Positions 27,301 to 35,274 of a DNA stretch of 64,000 bases are shown in pieces (position 1 is the first letter of the stretch; each line of letters begins with the position of its first letter). The position numbers and the translations under genes were made by a program. This DNA is from Herbaspirillum sp. 3R11 (GTDB lineage: Bacteria; Pseudomonadota; Gammaproteobacteria; Burkholderiales; Burkholderiaceae_D): contig NZ_SPNJ01000004.1 in the NCBI RefSeq assembly GCF_004563925.1, positions 62,001 through 126,000 on the forward strand, written 5' to 3'. Below the pieces are notes generated by a model. It ran no database searches. It worked only from the letters and a program-made list of their open reading frames with translations, and was not told the origin of the DNA.

Positions 27301-28059
27301 TCAGCCGCGGCCGATAAAAGGCATTTTTGTTGCCATGACAGTCATGAACTGCACGTTGGCATCCAGCGGCAGGCTGTCCATGTAGAGGATCGCCTTCGCC
27401 ACGTGGCCCGCATCCATGGTCGGCTCAACCTGGGTCGAACCATCAGCCTGCAAGGTGCCCTTCTTCATCAGCTCGGTCATGTCGGTCGAGGCATTGCCGA
27501 TGTCGATCTGGCCGCAGGCGATGTCGTAGCGGCGACCGTCGAGCGAAGTCGACTTGGTGAGGCCGGTGATCGCATGCTTGGTCGCGGTGTACGACACCGA
27601 AAACGGCCGCGGCGCATGGGCCGAAATCGAACCGTTGTTGATGATGCGGCCGCCGCGCGGCGATTGTTCCTTCATGAGACGGAACGCTTCCTGGGTGCAC
27701 AGGAAGACGCCGGTGAGGTTGATGTCGACTGCCGACTTCCACTGCTCGTAGCTGAGTTCTTCCAGAGACATCGGCGGCGCGAAGATGCCGGCGTTATTGA
27801 ACAGCAGATCGAGGCGACCGAATTTCTCTTTTGTCTTCGCAAACAGGTTCTTCACCGAAGCTGGATCGCTGACGTCGGCCGGCACCACCAGTGCATGGGC
27901 GCCGAATTCGCCGGCCGCCTTGACGGTTTCTTCCAGCGGCTCCTGGCGACGACCGGCCAGCACGACGGCATAGCCGTCACGCAGCAAGGCCAGCGAAATC
28001 TGTTTGCCGATGCCGGAACCGGCGCCGGTGACCAATGCGATTTTCTTCGGTGCTGCCAT
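27301..28059 (-). CDS. SDR family oxidoreductase
   Basis: A 252-residue short-chain dehydrogenase with [12 protein letters not shown] at residues 11-22, NNAG near 88-91 and catalytic YTATK near 156-160. GAGGAG lies 8 nt before the ATG. It is a single gene between terminators, divergent from the ArsC-like gene. The C-terminus ([17 protein letters not shown]) looks typical of SDR proteins of unknown substrate in Burkholderiales. Confidence 0.87.
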   Translation of the reverse strand: MAAPKKIALVTGAGSGIGKQISLALLRDGYAVVLAGRRQEPLEETVKAAGEFGAHALVVPADVSDPASVKNLFAKTKEKFGRLDLLFNNAGIFAPPMSLEELSYEQWKSAVDINLTGVFLCTQEAFRLMKEQSPRGGRIINNGSISAHAPRPFSVSYTATKHAITGLTKSTSLDGRRYDIACGQIDIGNASTDMTELMKKGTLQADGSTQVEPTMDAGHVAKAILYMDSLPLDANVQFMTVMATKMPFIGRG

Positions 28060-28254
28060 CTTCTGTGCTCCTCTGTTTTCTTGGAAAGGGGGATGTCTGC
28101 CGTGCGCGTCAGTAGGTGCGGCACGTTCTCGTCGAGCGTTTTACTATAGCAGCTGTCGCCGCGCGGGGAGATGAAGTATTTTCAGCTGAGCCGGAACCCG
28201 AAGATCTCTGATCGGCTATGCTTGCGCACATCGTTTTTGAATCAGGGGAACACC

Positions 28255-28620
28255 ATGTCCGACGTCACCATTTATCACAACCCGAAATGCAGCACTTCGC
28301 GCAACGTGCTTGAAATGATCCGCGCCGCCGGCATCGAGCCGGAGGTCGTCGAATACCTGAAGACGCCGCCAGACCGCGCCACACTCAAGAAGATCATCGC
28401 GGCCACCGGCGAGCCGGTGCGCAATATCATGCGCCGGCGCGGCACATCCTACGACGAGAAGGATCTGGACAACGCCAAATGGAGCGACGCGCAGTTGATC
28501 GACCTGATGCTGGAAGATCCGGTCCTGATCAACCGCCCCATCGTCGTCACTGCGCGCGGTGCTCGCCTGTGCCGGCCGGTAGAGAAACTGCAGGAAATAC
28601 TGCCGCCGGCCTCGGCCTGA
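28255..28620 (+). CDS. arsC: Arsenate reductase (glutaredoxin type, ArsC family)
   Basis: A 121-residue thioredoxin-fold protein. IYHNPKCSTSRNVLEMI places the catalytic cysteine at residue 12, and INRPIVVTARGARLCRP near 93-108 carries the arginines used by ArsC enzymes. ArsC reduces arsenate to arsenite with glutathione and glutaredoxin. No arsB or arsR is nearby, so housekeeping or YfgD-like roles are possible. AGGGGA precedes the ATG. The 3' end overlaps the convergent TauD-like gene by 74 bp. Confidence 0.87.
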   Translation: MSDVTIYHNPKCSTSRNVLEMIRAAGIEPEVVEYLKTPPDRATLKKIIAATGEPVRNIMRRRGTSYDEKDLDNAKWSDAQLIDLMLEDPVLINRPIVVTARGARLCRPVEKLQEILPPASA

Positions 28621-29500
28621 CTGCGGCATCTTCCAACGGGAGATCGGCATCCGCAATACGCCCGCTCGGCTGTCCGAGCAGCGTGGTGCGGTACATGATG
28701 CGACGCTGGCTGTGGTCGTAATCGGCCAGCGCAATATGCATGGCGCTGCGGTTGTCCCACATCATGGTGTCGCCGAGCTGCCAGCGATGACGGTAGACGT
28801 TTTCCGGCACGACGCTATGGTCGTACAGGTATTGCAGCAGCGGCCGACTCTCTTCTTCCGTCATGCCCTCGATCGCCACCGACGTCATCTCGCTCACATA
28901 CAGGGCCTTGCGCCCGCTGCCGTCGTGCACCCGCGCAATCGGCTGGTAGACCGGGGGATTGCGGCGGCGGATGTCGGCCAGCTCGTCGCTGGTGCGCACC
29001 TGCCGCGTCTCGCGCGCCGCCGTCATGTCGTGCAGCGCGTTGCGGCCGTCGAGGATGGACTGCAAGGTCGGAGACAAACTGTCCCAGGCCTTGTACATGT
29101 TGCAGAACATGGTGTCGCCGCCGACCTCGGGCAGCTCCACGCAATGCAGCAGGGAGCCTTTCGCCGGCCGCGTCGTGGTCGACAGATCGGAATGCCATTG
29201 GCGTCCCACCGCGAGGCGCTTGCCGCCTGCTTCATAGTTGGTGACCAGTAAAATTTCCGGATGCTCCGGGTGGCGAAATTTGGGAACCGCAGCATGATCA
29301 TCGAGCGCGCCGAAGTGACGGCTGAACGCGATGTGCTCCTCGAACGTCAGCGGCTGGTTGCGGAACAGCAGGATGATGTGGCGATGCCAGGCATCGATCA
29401 GCGCCTGCACCGTCTCGGCATCCAGCGGACTGCGCATGTCGATGCCGATCACTTCGGCGCCCAGCGCCGACGACAATGGTTTCAAGGAAAAGCTACTCAT
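28547..29500 (-). CDS. TauD/TfdA family Fe(II)/2-oxoglutarate dioxygenase
   Basis: A 317-residue enzyme of the TauD/TfdA family. The iron-binding H-x-D is in WHSDLSTT near residues 107-109. The distal histidine and 2-oxoglutarate arginine lie in MMWDNRSAMHIALADYDHSQRR near 252-273. These enzymes hydroxylate a carbon next to sulfonate, ether or amine groups and so release sulfite, an alcohol or an aldehyde. It follows an SsuBC/TauBC-type importer and is the distal gene of the operon that begins at 33996. The last 30 or so residues run antisense over arsC and look like a non-conserved extension. GGAGG precedes the ATG. Substrate unknown. Confidence 0.87.
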   Translation of the reverse strand: MSSFSLKPLSSALGAEVIGIDMRSPLDAETVQALIDAWHRHIILLFRNQPLTFEEHIAFSRHFGALDDHAAVPKFRHPEHPEILLVTNYEAGGKRLAVGRQWHSDLSTTTRPAKGSLLHCVELPEVGGDTMFCNMYKAWDSLSPTLQSILDGRNALHDMTAARETRQVRTSDELADIRRRNPPVYQPIARVHDGSGRKALYVSEMTSVAIEGMTEEESRPLLQYLYDHSVVPENVYRHRWQLGDTMMWDNRSAMHIALADYDHSQRRIMYRTTLLGQPSGRIADADLPLEDAAVRPRPAAVFPAVSLPAGTGEHRAQ

Positions 29501-29564
29501 GCTGCCTCCCGTGGATGGGGGCTACATCAGTTCGTCTCCGTCATTTTTATTTTTATCGCTGCAT

Positions 29565-30404
29565 TCAAACGGTGGGTATGCGCGAACTGTCAGCCCAGAA
29601 CAAAGCCTTGCGTTGCAGAAAACTCATCAGCACATGCAGGCATACGCCGATCGCCGACAGCACGAACAGCGTAGCGAACACGCCCGCCGTGTCGAGGTTG
29701 ACGTTCATCTGCATGATGGCGTTGCCGAGTCCCTTGCGCGAGCCGAGGAACTCGCCGACGATGGCGCCGAGAATGCTGAAGATGATCGCGATATTCAGTC
29801 CCGCAAAGATCATCGGCAGCGCGCCCGGCAGGCGCACCATCGTGAAAATCTGCCAGCGCGTCGCGCGCAGCGAGCGCATCAGTTCCAGCCGCGCCGGATC
29901 GGTCGAGCGCAAGCCGCTGATGACGTTGACCAGGATAGGGAAGAAGGCGATGGTCGCAGCGATGATGACCTTCGACGTCATGCCGAAGCCGAACCACATG
30001 ATGAACAGCGGCGCCACCGCCACCTTGGGCGTGGTCTGGATTGCAATCAAATAGGGGTACATCGTCTTTTCCGCCAGCGGGAACTGCGCGATCAGGCCGC
30101 CCAGCACGATGCCGAACAGCGCTGCCAATAGGAAGCCCAGCATGGCCTCGCCGAGCGTGTAAAGCGCATTGTCGAGATAGGCGGTATTGACCAGCGCCAA
30201 CGCGATGTTGGACGGTGCCGGCATGATGTAGATCGGAATTTCGAAGAAGCGGATGATCGCTTCCCATACCACCACCACGGCGACGAATACTGCCGGGATC
30301 AGCAGCAGTTCGGGCCGCGCCTTGAGCGTGCGGCGCAGGCTGAAAGAGGCAGGCGCCGCAGTGACGCCGGCGTTGGTTGCGGCGCTTGTGTGCACGCTTT
30401 CCAT
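29565..30404 (-). CDS. ABC transporter permease (SsuC/TauC type)
   Basis: A 279-residue inner-membrane permease with about six helices. The cytoplasmic EAA loop is visible as MRSLRATRWQIFTMVRLPGALPMIF near residues 176-200. The family-typical PLFIMWFGFGMTSKV precedes it. It belongs to the nitrate/sulfonate/taurine (NitT/TauT) importer group. The start overlaps the ATPase stop by 1 bp. The matching periplasmic binding protein is probably the one at 42819-43895, at the other end of the gene cluster. Confidence 0.92.
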   Translation of the reverse strand: MESVHTSAATNAGVTAAPASFSLRRTLKARPELLLIPAVFVAVVVVWEAIIRFFEIPIYIMPAPSNIALALVNTAYLDNALYTLGEAMLGFLLAALFGIVLGGLIAQFPLAEKTMYPYLIAIQTTPKVAVAPLFIMWFGFGMTSKVIIAATIAFFPILVNVISGLRSTDPARLELMRSLRATRWQIFTMVRLPGALPMIFAGLNIAIIFSILGAIVGEFLGSRKGLGNAIMQMNVNLDTAGVFATLFVLSAIGVCLHVLMSFLQRKALFWADSSRIPTV

Positions 30405-31234
30405 CAGATGAACCCCTGTGTATTGAATTGGCTGCGGATGCGCTTGCTGTACACGCCGAAAGCATCGGTCGACATGATGTCGAGGCCGCGTTCGGCCGGC
30501 AGGTCGACCGTCACCAGGTCGGCGATGCGACCCGGGCGATTGGACAACACCATCACGTGGGTGCCGAGGAAAATCGCTTCCGGAATCGAGTGCGTCACGA
30601 AGATCACGGTCTTGCCGGCCTTGCGCCAGATGCGCAGCAGCTCCAGGTTCATCACCTCGCGCGTCATGGCGTCGAGCGCACCGAACGGCTCGTCCATCAT
30701 CAGGATGGAAGGATCGTGGATCAAGGAACGCGCGATGGCGACGCGTTGCTGCATGCCGCCCGACAATTCATTCGGATAACGGTTGGCAAAATCGGCCAGG
30801 CCGACCATATCCAATAACTCTTGCGCGCGCACGCGGCTGGATGCCATGTCGAGGCCGAGCACCCGCGCCGGCAGCAGGACGTTGTCGATGGCGGTTTTCC
30901 ACGGCAGCAGCACCGGGCTCTGGAACACCATGCCGATGTCGCGATGCGGTTCATGCACTTCTTCGCCGTTGACCTTGATCGAACCGGCCGAACGCGGAAT
31001 CAGGCCCGACAGCAATTTGAGCAGGGTCGACTTGCCGCAGCCCGAGGGGCCGACGATGGTCATGAAACCGCCTTGCGGCACCGTCACCGAAATCGGACCG
31101 AGCGCCTGCACCTTGCCGCCGTCGTGGGTGGCATAGGTCTTTTCCAAGGCCTCGACAACAATGGCCGCAGGACTGTTCACAGCGTTTGCTTCTTGGCTGA
31201 ATGACGTGTCTCGCACGATCGACATAACTGACAT
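30404..31234 (-). CDS. ABC transporter ATP-binding protein (SsuB/TauB type)
   Basis: A 276-residue ATPase with Walker A GPSGCGKST, Q-loop VFQSPVLLPWKTAI, signature LSGGMQQRVAIARSL and Walker B ILMMDEPFGALD, all matching the NitT/TauT importer ATPases. The start at 31234 has AGGAG 8 nt upstream, so I reject the longer reading frame. The N-terminal 30 residues precede the conserved ABC core. It powers uptake with the next permease and probably the SsuA-like protein at 42819. Confidence 0.92.
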   Translation of the reverse strand: MSVMSIVRDTSFSQEANAVNSPAAIVVEALEKTYATHDGGKVQALGPISVTVPQGGFMTIVGPSGCGKSTLLKLLSGLIPRSAGSIKVNGEEVHEPHRDIGMVFQSPVLLPWKTAIDNVLLPARVLGLDMASSRVRAQELLDMVGLADFANRYPNELSGGMQQRVAIARSLIHDPSILMMDEPFGALDAMTREVMNLELLRIWRKAGKTVIFVTHSIPEAIFLGTHVMVLSNRPGRIADLVTVDLPAERGLDIMSTDAFGVYSKRIRSQFNTQGFI

Positions 31235-31313
31235 CCGGTTGACTCCTGAATGGCAAGCATCATAAAGCAAATGATTACAGCGCAAATGAATACTGCATCG
31301 GGCAAATCTGAAG

Positions 31314-31823
31314 CTAAGTGGTCAACTGCGACTTCACGAATTCAAGGCCGCCGCCGGCATTGACAATGTCCTGCAGGAAAGGCGCCAACGGCTCCACCTG
31401 CATCTGCTCGCCGCTGGTCGCATTGAAGATCGCACCGCGGGCGAAATCGATGTCGAGCTGATCACCGTCGTCAATGGCGTCGAGCACGTCGCTGCCCGCC
31501 ATCAACACCGGCACGCCCATGAAGATCGCCAGGCGGAACGGCCCACGCGACAACGACCGCACCAGCAAGCCGACGCCGAGCGCCTTCATCGCCAGGAAGG
31601 GATGGCTGTGGTTGCTGCCGTGGGCGAAGTTGCGACCGGCCACGATGACGTCGCCGGGCTGCGCCTGCTGCGCGAACTCGGGCCGCACTTCGGTCAGAAG
31701 ATGATGGCGCAGCATGCGCGGATCGAACTCGAATACGTGACGCGCCGAGATCAGCTGGTCGCTGGAGATGTCGCTGGAAAACTTCCATGCGCGCCCGCTC
31801 GTGGTTTTCCCGACCGCAATCAT
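31314..31823 (-). CDS. Aconitase-superfamily small subunit (LeuD-like)
   Basis: A 169-residue swivel-domain protein of the 3-isopropylmalate dehydratase small subunit / homoaconitase type. It carries PGDVIVAGRNFAHGSNHSHP near residues 56-75, the substrate-recognition loop region. The start overlaps the large-subunit stop by 4 bp (ATGA), so the two form a heterodimer. It is unlikely to serve leucine synthesis because the context is acyl-CoA catabolism beside a PEP-mutase-family lyase. Relatives include citraconate/2-methylmalate and 2,3-dimethylmalate dehydratases; which applies is open. Confidence 0.88.
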   Translation of the reverse strand: MIAVGKTTSGRAWKFSSDISSDQLISARHVFEFDPRMLRHHLLTEVRPEFAQQAQPGDVIVAGRNFAHGSNHSHPFLAMKALGVGLLVRSLSRGPFRLAIFMGVPVLMAGSDVLDAIDDGDQLDIDFARGAIFNATSGEQMQVEPLAPFLQDIVNAGGGLEFVKSQLTT

Positions 31824-33112
31824 GCTGCGCCCCCTTCGGCAAGCGCGGCAAAAGCACGCGGATCGGTGATGTGGCCCGTAATCGCCGACGCCGCCACGGT
31901 CATGGCGCTGGCGAGGAAAATCTCCGCCTCGTTGCTGCCCATGCGACCCGGATCGTTGCGCGTGCTGGTGCTGATGCGGCGTTCACCCGCGGTCAGTCGT
32001 GCGATGCCGCCAAAGCAGGGACCGCAGGTCGATGGTGAAATGGTTGCGCCGGCGGCGGTGAGTTCGGTCAGCAGGCCTTCCTGCAAAGCCTGCTGGAACA
32101 CTTGCTGCGTGGCGGGAATCACCAGCAGGTTTACATCGGCGTGCACCTTGCGGCCGCGCAGGATGGCGGCGGCGGAGCGGATGTCTTCAATCGAGCCGGA
32201 CACGCACGAGCCGATGTAGGCATGCTGGATGACGATGTCGGACATCGCCTGCGCTTCGCGTACATGGTTGGGCGATGGCGGGATCGACACGCGCGGCGTC
32301 AGCGTCGCCAGGTCGATATCGATGGTCATGGCGTACTCGGCGTCGGCGTCGCTGTTGATTGACGCCGGCGCTTGCAGCTCAGCCGAATCGGCCACGCCAT
32401 GCGCGCGCAGGTAATCGATGCAACGCTGGTCGACGGCGGCGATGCCCGACTTGGCGCCGGCGTCGACGCACAGGCCGCAGATCGTCATGCGCTCCGGCAC
32501 CGACAGCGTCGACAAACCTTCACCCTGGTATTCGATGACGCGATAGCTGGTGGCTTCGTCGTCGAGTTGCTGCATGGTCGCCAGCACAATGTCGCGCGCC
32601 GCCACACCGGGGCGACAAGCGCCGTGCAGGCGCACGCGGATGGTCTCGGGCACCTTCATCCAGATCTGTCCGGTGGCCAGCACCATCGACACTTCAAACC
32701 CGAACGGCACCGACAAGGCGCCGACCGCACCCAGACCAGGCGCATGGCTGTCGGCGCCGGCGGCGAACATGCCTGGCGCAACCAGGCCCTGCTCCACCAT
32801 GAGGGGATGCGTGATGCCGACACCGTCGAAGAAATGGCCGACCGACCATTCCTGCGCCAGCTGGCGCGTGAGCTTGTTGCGCTCGGCGCCGGCGACACTG
32901 TGCACTGGCACTTCGTGGTCGATGATGACGGCGACGCGTTCGGGATGCGCCAGTTTCGTGACGCCGATTTCGCGGATGCGTTTGATATAAGCGGAGAACG
33001 ACACCTCCGGCGCCGTCACCAGGTCCGGACTGGCCCAGATGATGTCGCCGTGCTGCACACGGTCCTTGCCGCTGGTGCGCGCAAGGATTTTCTGCGTCAT
33101 GGTTGCGCCCAT
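31820..33112 (-). CDS. Aconitase-superfamily large subunit (LeuC/DmdA-like dehydratase)
   Basis: A 430-residue [4Fe-4S] hydro-lyase subunit. Cluster ligands are Cys303 (GSCVSGSIED) and Cys363 with Cys366 (STCGPCFGG). The aconitase-type ADSHAPGLGAVG lies near residues 120-131. With the LeuD-like partner it should dehydrate or hydrate a 2-hydroxy-dicarboxylic acid such as citramalate, isopropylmalate or 2,3-dimethylmalate. GGAG precedes the ATG at 33112; a second ATG at 33100 is possible. The gene follows the lyase by only 5 bp, supporting consecutive steps. No leuB or leuA is present. Confidence 0.9.
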   Translation of the reverse strand: MGATMTQKILARTSGKDRVQHGDIIWASPDLVTAPEVSFSAYIKRIREIGVTKLAHPERVAVIIDHEVPVHSVAGAERNKLTRQLAQEWSVGHFFDGVGITHPLMVEQGLVAPGMFAAGADSHAPGLGAVGALSVPFGFEVSMVLATGQIWMKVPETIRVRLHGACRPGVAARDIVLATMQQLDDEATSYRVIEYQGEGLSTLSVPERMTICGLCVDAGAKSGIAAVDQRCIDYLRAHGVADSAELQAPASINSDADAEYAMTIDIDLATLTPRVSIPPSPNHVREAQAMSDIVIQHAYIGSCVSGSIEDIRSAAAILRGRKVHADVNLLVIPATQQVFQQALQEGLLTELTAAGATISPSTCGPCFGGIARLTAGERRISTSTRNDPGRMGSNEAEIFLASAMTVAASAITGHITDPRAFAALAEGGAA

Positions 33113-33117
33113 AGCAG

Positions 33118-33996
33118 TCAGCTCCCTTCGTTCACTTGCGTCGCCAGTTCTGCATCGAAGGCGGCGGCGCGTTCCACGCCGACCAGCCGGCCGACGTCGG
33201 CGAACTGCGCCATACCGTCGACCAGTTGCACGGTGTCGCCGCTGGCGAACATGCTGCGCAACATGTCCTGCTGCGCCTTGAAGGTGGTCTGGATCAGCGA
33301 CAGCGGATACAGCGACATGGCGAAGCCGGCGGCGGCCAGTTGCTGGCGTGTGTAATTGGGACGGACGGTTTCGGCGGCGACGTAGATCACCGGGATCTTC
33401 ACGCTCGACGCCACCGCCTCCAGCTCGGCCGGGGTGCTCAGCGAGGGCGCCATGACGGCATCGGCACCGGCGCGTTCCATGGCCTTGGCGCGCACGATGA
33501 CTTCTTCCAGACCATCAATGGTCATGGCGTCGGTGCGGCCGATGATGACGAACTCGCTGCTCTTGCGGCCTGCCCGTGCAGCCTTCAGGCGCAGCGACAT
33601 TTCTTCGATCGGCACCAGTTTCTTGCCGGCCATGGCGCCGCATTTCTTGGGCATGATCTGGTCTTCGAGATGCAGCCCGGCGATGCCGGCTTTCTCGAAG
33701 GCGCGTACGGTTTCGACGATGTTGGCCGCGCCGCCGTAGCCGGTATCGGCGTCGACCAGTACGGGAAGCGAAACCGCTTCGGCGATGCGCGTCGCCTGCT
33801 GCACCATGTCGGTCATGGTGAGCAGGCCGATGTCGGGCTTGCCGTAGCTTGAGGCGAGCGAAAATCCTGTCATGTAGGCGGCTTCAAAGCCGGCCTGTTC
33901 GATCAGCAGGGCGCCGAGCGCGTCGTAGCAGCCGGGCACCGGCACGGCGCCGCCACGCGCCAGCATTTCGCGGATCAAGGTCCCTGGATGTTGCAT
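33118..33996 (-). CDS. PEP mutase/isocitrate lyase family C-C lyase (PrpB/dimethylmalate lyase-like)
   Basis: A 292-residue (beta/alpha)8 enzyme of the ICL/PEPM superfamily. The metal-site aspartates D82 and D84 (VLVDADTGYGG) and the active-site loop EDQIMPKKCG with catalytic Cys119 are visible. The cysteine marks true carbon-carbon lyases (isocitrate, methylisocitrate, 2,3-dimethylmalate) as opposed to decarboxylases and hydrolases. The usual H after CG is replaced by A. Products would include pyruvate or glyoxylate plus an acid. The start at 33996 has GGAGA upstream. It is the first gene of the minus-strand operon driven from the bidirectional promoter at 34138-34178. Confidence 0.88.
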   Translation of the reverse strand: MQHPGTLIREMLARGGAVPVPGCYDALGALLIEQAGFEAAYMTGFSLASSYGKPDIGLLTMTDMVQQATRIAEAVSLPVLVDADTGYGGAANIVETVRAFEKAGIAGLHLEDQIMPKKCGAMAGKKLVPIEEMSLRLKAARAGRKSSEFVIIGRTDAMTIDGLEEVIVRAKAMERAGADAVMAPSLSTPAELEAVASSVKIPVIYVAAETVRPNYTRQQLAAAGFAMSLYPLSLIQTTFKAQQDMLRSMFASGDTVQLVDGMAQFADVGRLVGVERAAAFDAELATQVNEGS

Positions 33997-34024
33997 CTGG
34001 TCTCCGTTGGTAGCGTGTCGGTCA

Positions 34025-34060
34025 GGTATTGACTCAGGTATCGACTCAGGTATTGCGTCA
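34025..34060. repeat. Three 12-bp tandem repeats in the lyase operon leader
   Basis: GGTATTGACTCA, GGTATCGACTCA and GGTATTGCGTCA follow each other without gaps, with partial copies on both sides (GTCA before, GGTCTG after). They lie in the untranslated leader of the minus-strand lyase operon, about 30-65 bp before its start. Confidence 0.75.
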
Positions 34061-34137
34061 GGTCTGTACTTTACCTGCAACACGCCCGGCTCGCACATGT
34101 TGCCGTGCTACGCCCGCCACTCATTTTTCACTTCTGG

Positions 34138-34178
34138 TTGACTTCAATTAAATATACTTAGTAGTATGCGAATGTCAA
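34138..34178. promoter_or_regulatory. Bidirectional promoter with operator TATACTTAGTAGTATG (site 1)
   Basis: Plus strand: -35 TTGACT (34138-34143), 18-bp spacer, -10 TAGTAT (34162-34167). Minus strand: -35 TTGACA (34173-34178), 16-bp spacer, -10 TATATT (34151-34156). The 16-bp operator at 34153-34168 lies across both -10 regions. The 31 bp from 34138 to 34168 match the reverse strand of 38613-38643 at 27 of 31 positions. The core ACT-W-AGT is palindromic, as expected for a dimeric repressor. The TetR protein at 39872 is the most likely ligand. Confidence 0.75.
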
Positions 34179-34335
34179 GGACGATTCGTCAATTCCTTAG
34201 CCGCATTGCGGCACCCTTCCGACGTGGAAGACGTTGTCACGGTCATCAGCATCGACAACTTCCATCGCCCTGCAGCAGCATTATCAGGTTCAGATCCAGA
34301 TTCATGTCCACAAGCGCCACCTTCGACGAGGCCAC

Positions 34336-35274
34336 ATGACGATCGACTATCGCAAGCTGATGCACTGGAAGATTCCCATCGCGCGCCAGCACGTGCGCCC
34401 GCAGGATTGCATCCTGTACGCGCTTGGCGTCGGTCTCGGCGCCGATCCGCTCGACCGCGACCAACTTCATTACGTGTACGAAGAAGGCCTGCGCGTGCTG
34501 CCCACCATGGCGACGGTGCTGGCCTATCCCGGCTTCTGGATGAAGATGCCCGATACCGGCATCGACTGGACGCGCGTGGTGCACGCCGAACAGCAGGTCA
34601 TCCTGCACAAGCCGCTGCCGATATGCAAACAGCTGATCGGCGACACCCGCATCGTCGATATCGTCGACAAGGGGCCGGACAAGGGAGCGCTGATTTACCA
34701 GGAACGCGTGGTCACCGAGGAAGACAGCGGCGAACCGGTCTGCACCCTGCGCATGACCACCATGTGCCGCGGCGATGGCGGCGTGCAGAACATGCCGACG
34801 GCAGCATCTGGCCACCTTCATCCTGCGCCGGCGCCGTTGCCGGAACGTCCGGCGGACTTCTGCATCGACCTGCCCATCCTGTCGCAGGCCGCGCTGATCT
34901 ACCGGCTGTCGGGCGACGGCAATCCGCTGCACGCTGATCCGGAAGTCGCCTTGCGCGCGGGATTTCCGCGACCGATCCTGCACGGTCTGTGCACCTTCGG
35001 CGTGGCCGGCCACGCCTTGCTCAAGGCCTTGTGCTGGTCGCCAGAGCCGGGACGCCGCATGGACATCCGCTCGATCGGCGCACGCTTCTCGGCGCCGGTC
35101 TATCCCGGCGAAATGCTGCGTACCGAAATCTGGCGTGAGGGCAACGACGGCAACCACATCGCGTTCCGCTGCAGCGTACCGCAGCGTGGCGTGGTGGTGC
35201 TCAACCATGGCGCAGCCCTCATCGCCGCGCACGCCGACACAAAAAACCGCAAGGAAGTCCTCCATGGCGCTTGA
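34336..35274 (+). CDS. MaoC family (R)-specific enoyl-CoA hydratase 2
   Basis: A 312-residue protein with two hot-dog domains. The C-terminal one carries the hydratase 2 motif YRLSGDGNPLHADPEVALRAG (about residues 198-218), with catalytic Asp and His, followed by PRPILHGLCTFGVAG. The N-terminal half is a degenerate hot dog with EEGLRVLPTMATVLAYPGFW, as in multifunctional enzyme 2 and steroid-degrading hydratases. It hydrates a 2-enoyl-CoA to (R)-3-hydroxyacyl-CoA. GAGG precedes the ATG. It overlaps the acyl-CoA dehydrogenase gene by 11 bp. Confidence 0.92.
   Translation: MTIDYRKLMHWKIPIARQHVRPQDCILYALGVGLGADPLDRDQLHYVYEEGLRVLPTMATVLAYPGFWMKMPDTGIDWTRVVHAEQQVILHKPLPICKQLIGDTRIVDIVDKGPDKGALIYQERVVTEEDSGEPVCTLRMTTMCRGDGGVQNMPTAASGHLHPAPAPLPERPADFCIDLPILSQAALIYRLSGDGNPLHADPEVALRAGFPRPILHGLCTFGVAGHALLKALCWSPEPGRRMDIRSIGARFSAPVYPGEMLRTEIWREGNDGNHIAFRCSVPQRGVVVLNHGAALIAAHADTKNRKEVLHGA

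Larger units (their letters stand above)
33997..34335. promoter_or_regulatory. Divergent intergenic region between lyase and MaoC operons
   Basis: A 339-bp gap holding two divergent promoters with a shared operator (34138-34178) and a 12-bp tandem repeat (34025-34060). A 168-nt leader on the MaoC side has no feature I can name. The lyase leader is about 150 nt. Confidence 0.75.

Noticed and set aside
30404-31285. Longer start for the SsuB-like ATPase (31285)
   Set aside because: AGGAG is correctly placed before 31234 and the extra residues match nothing in the family.
31314-33112. Leucine biosynthesis leuCD
   Set aside because: No leuA or leuB nearby; the pair is fused in an operon with a PEPM-family lyase, an importer and a TauD-like gene under a catabolic promoter.
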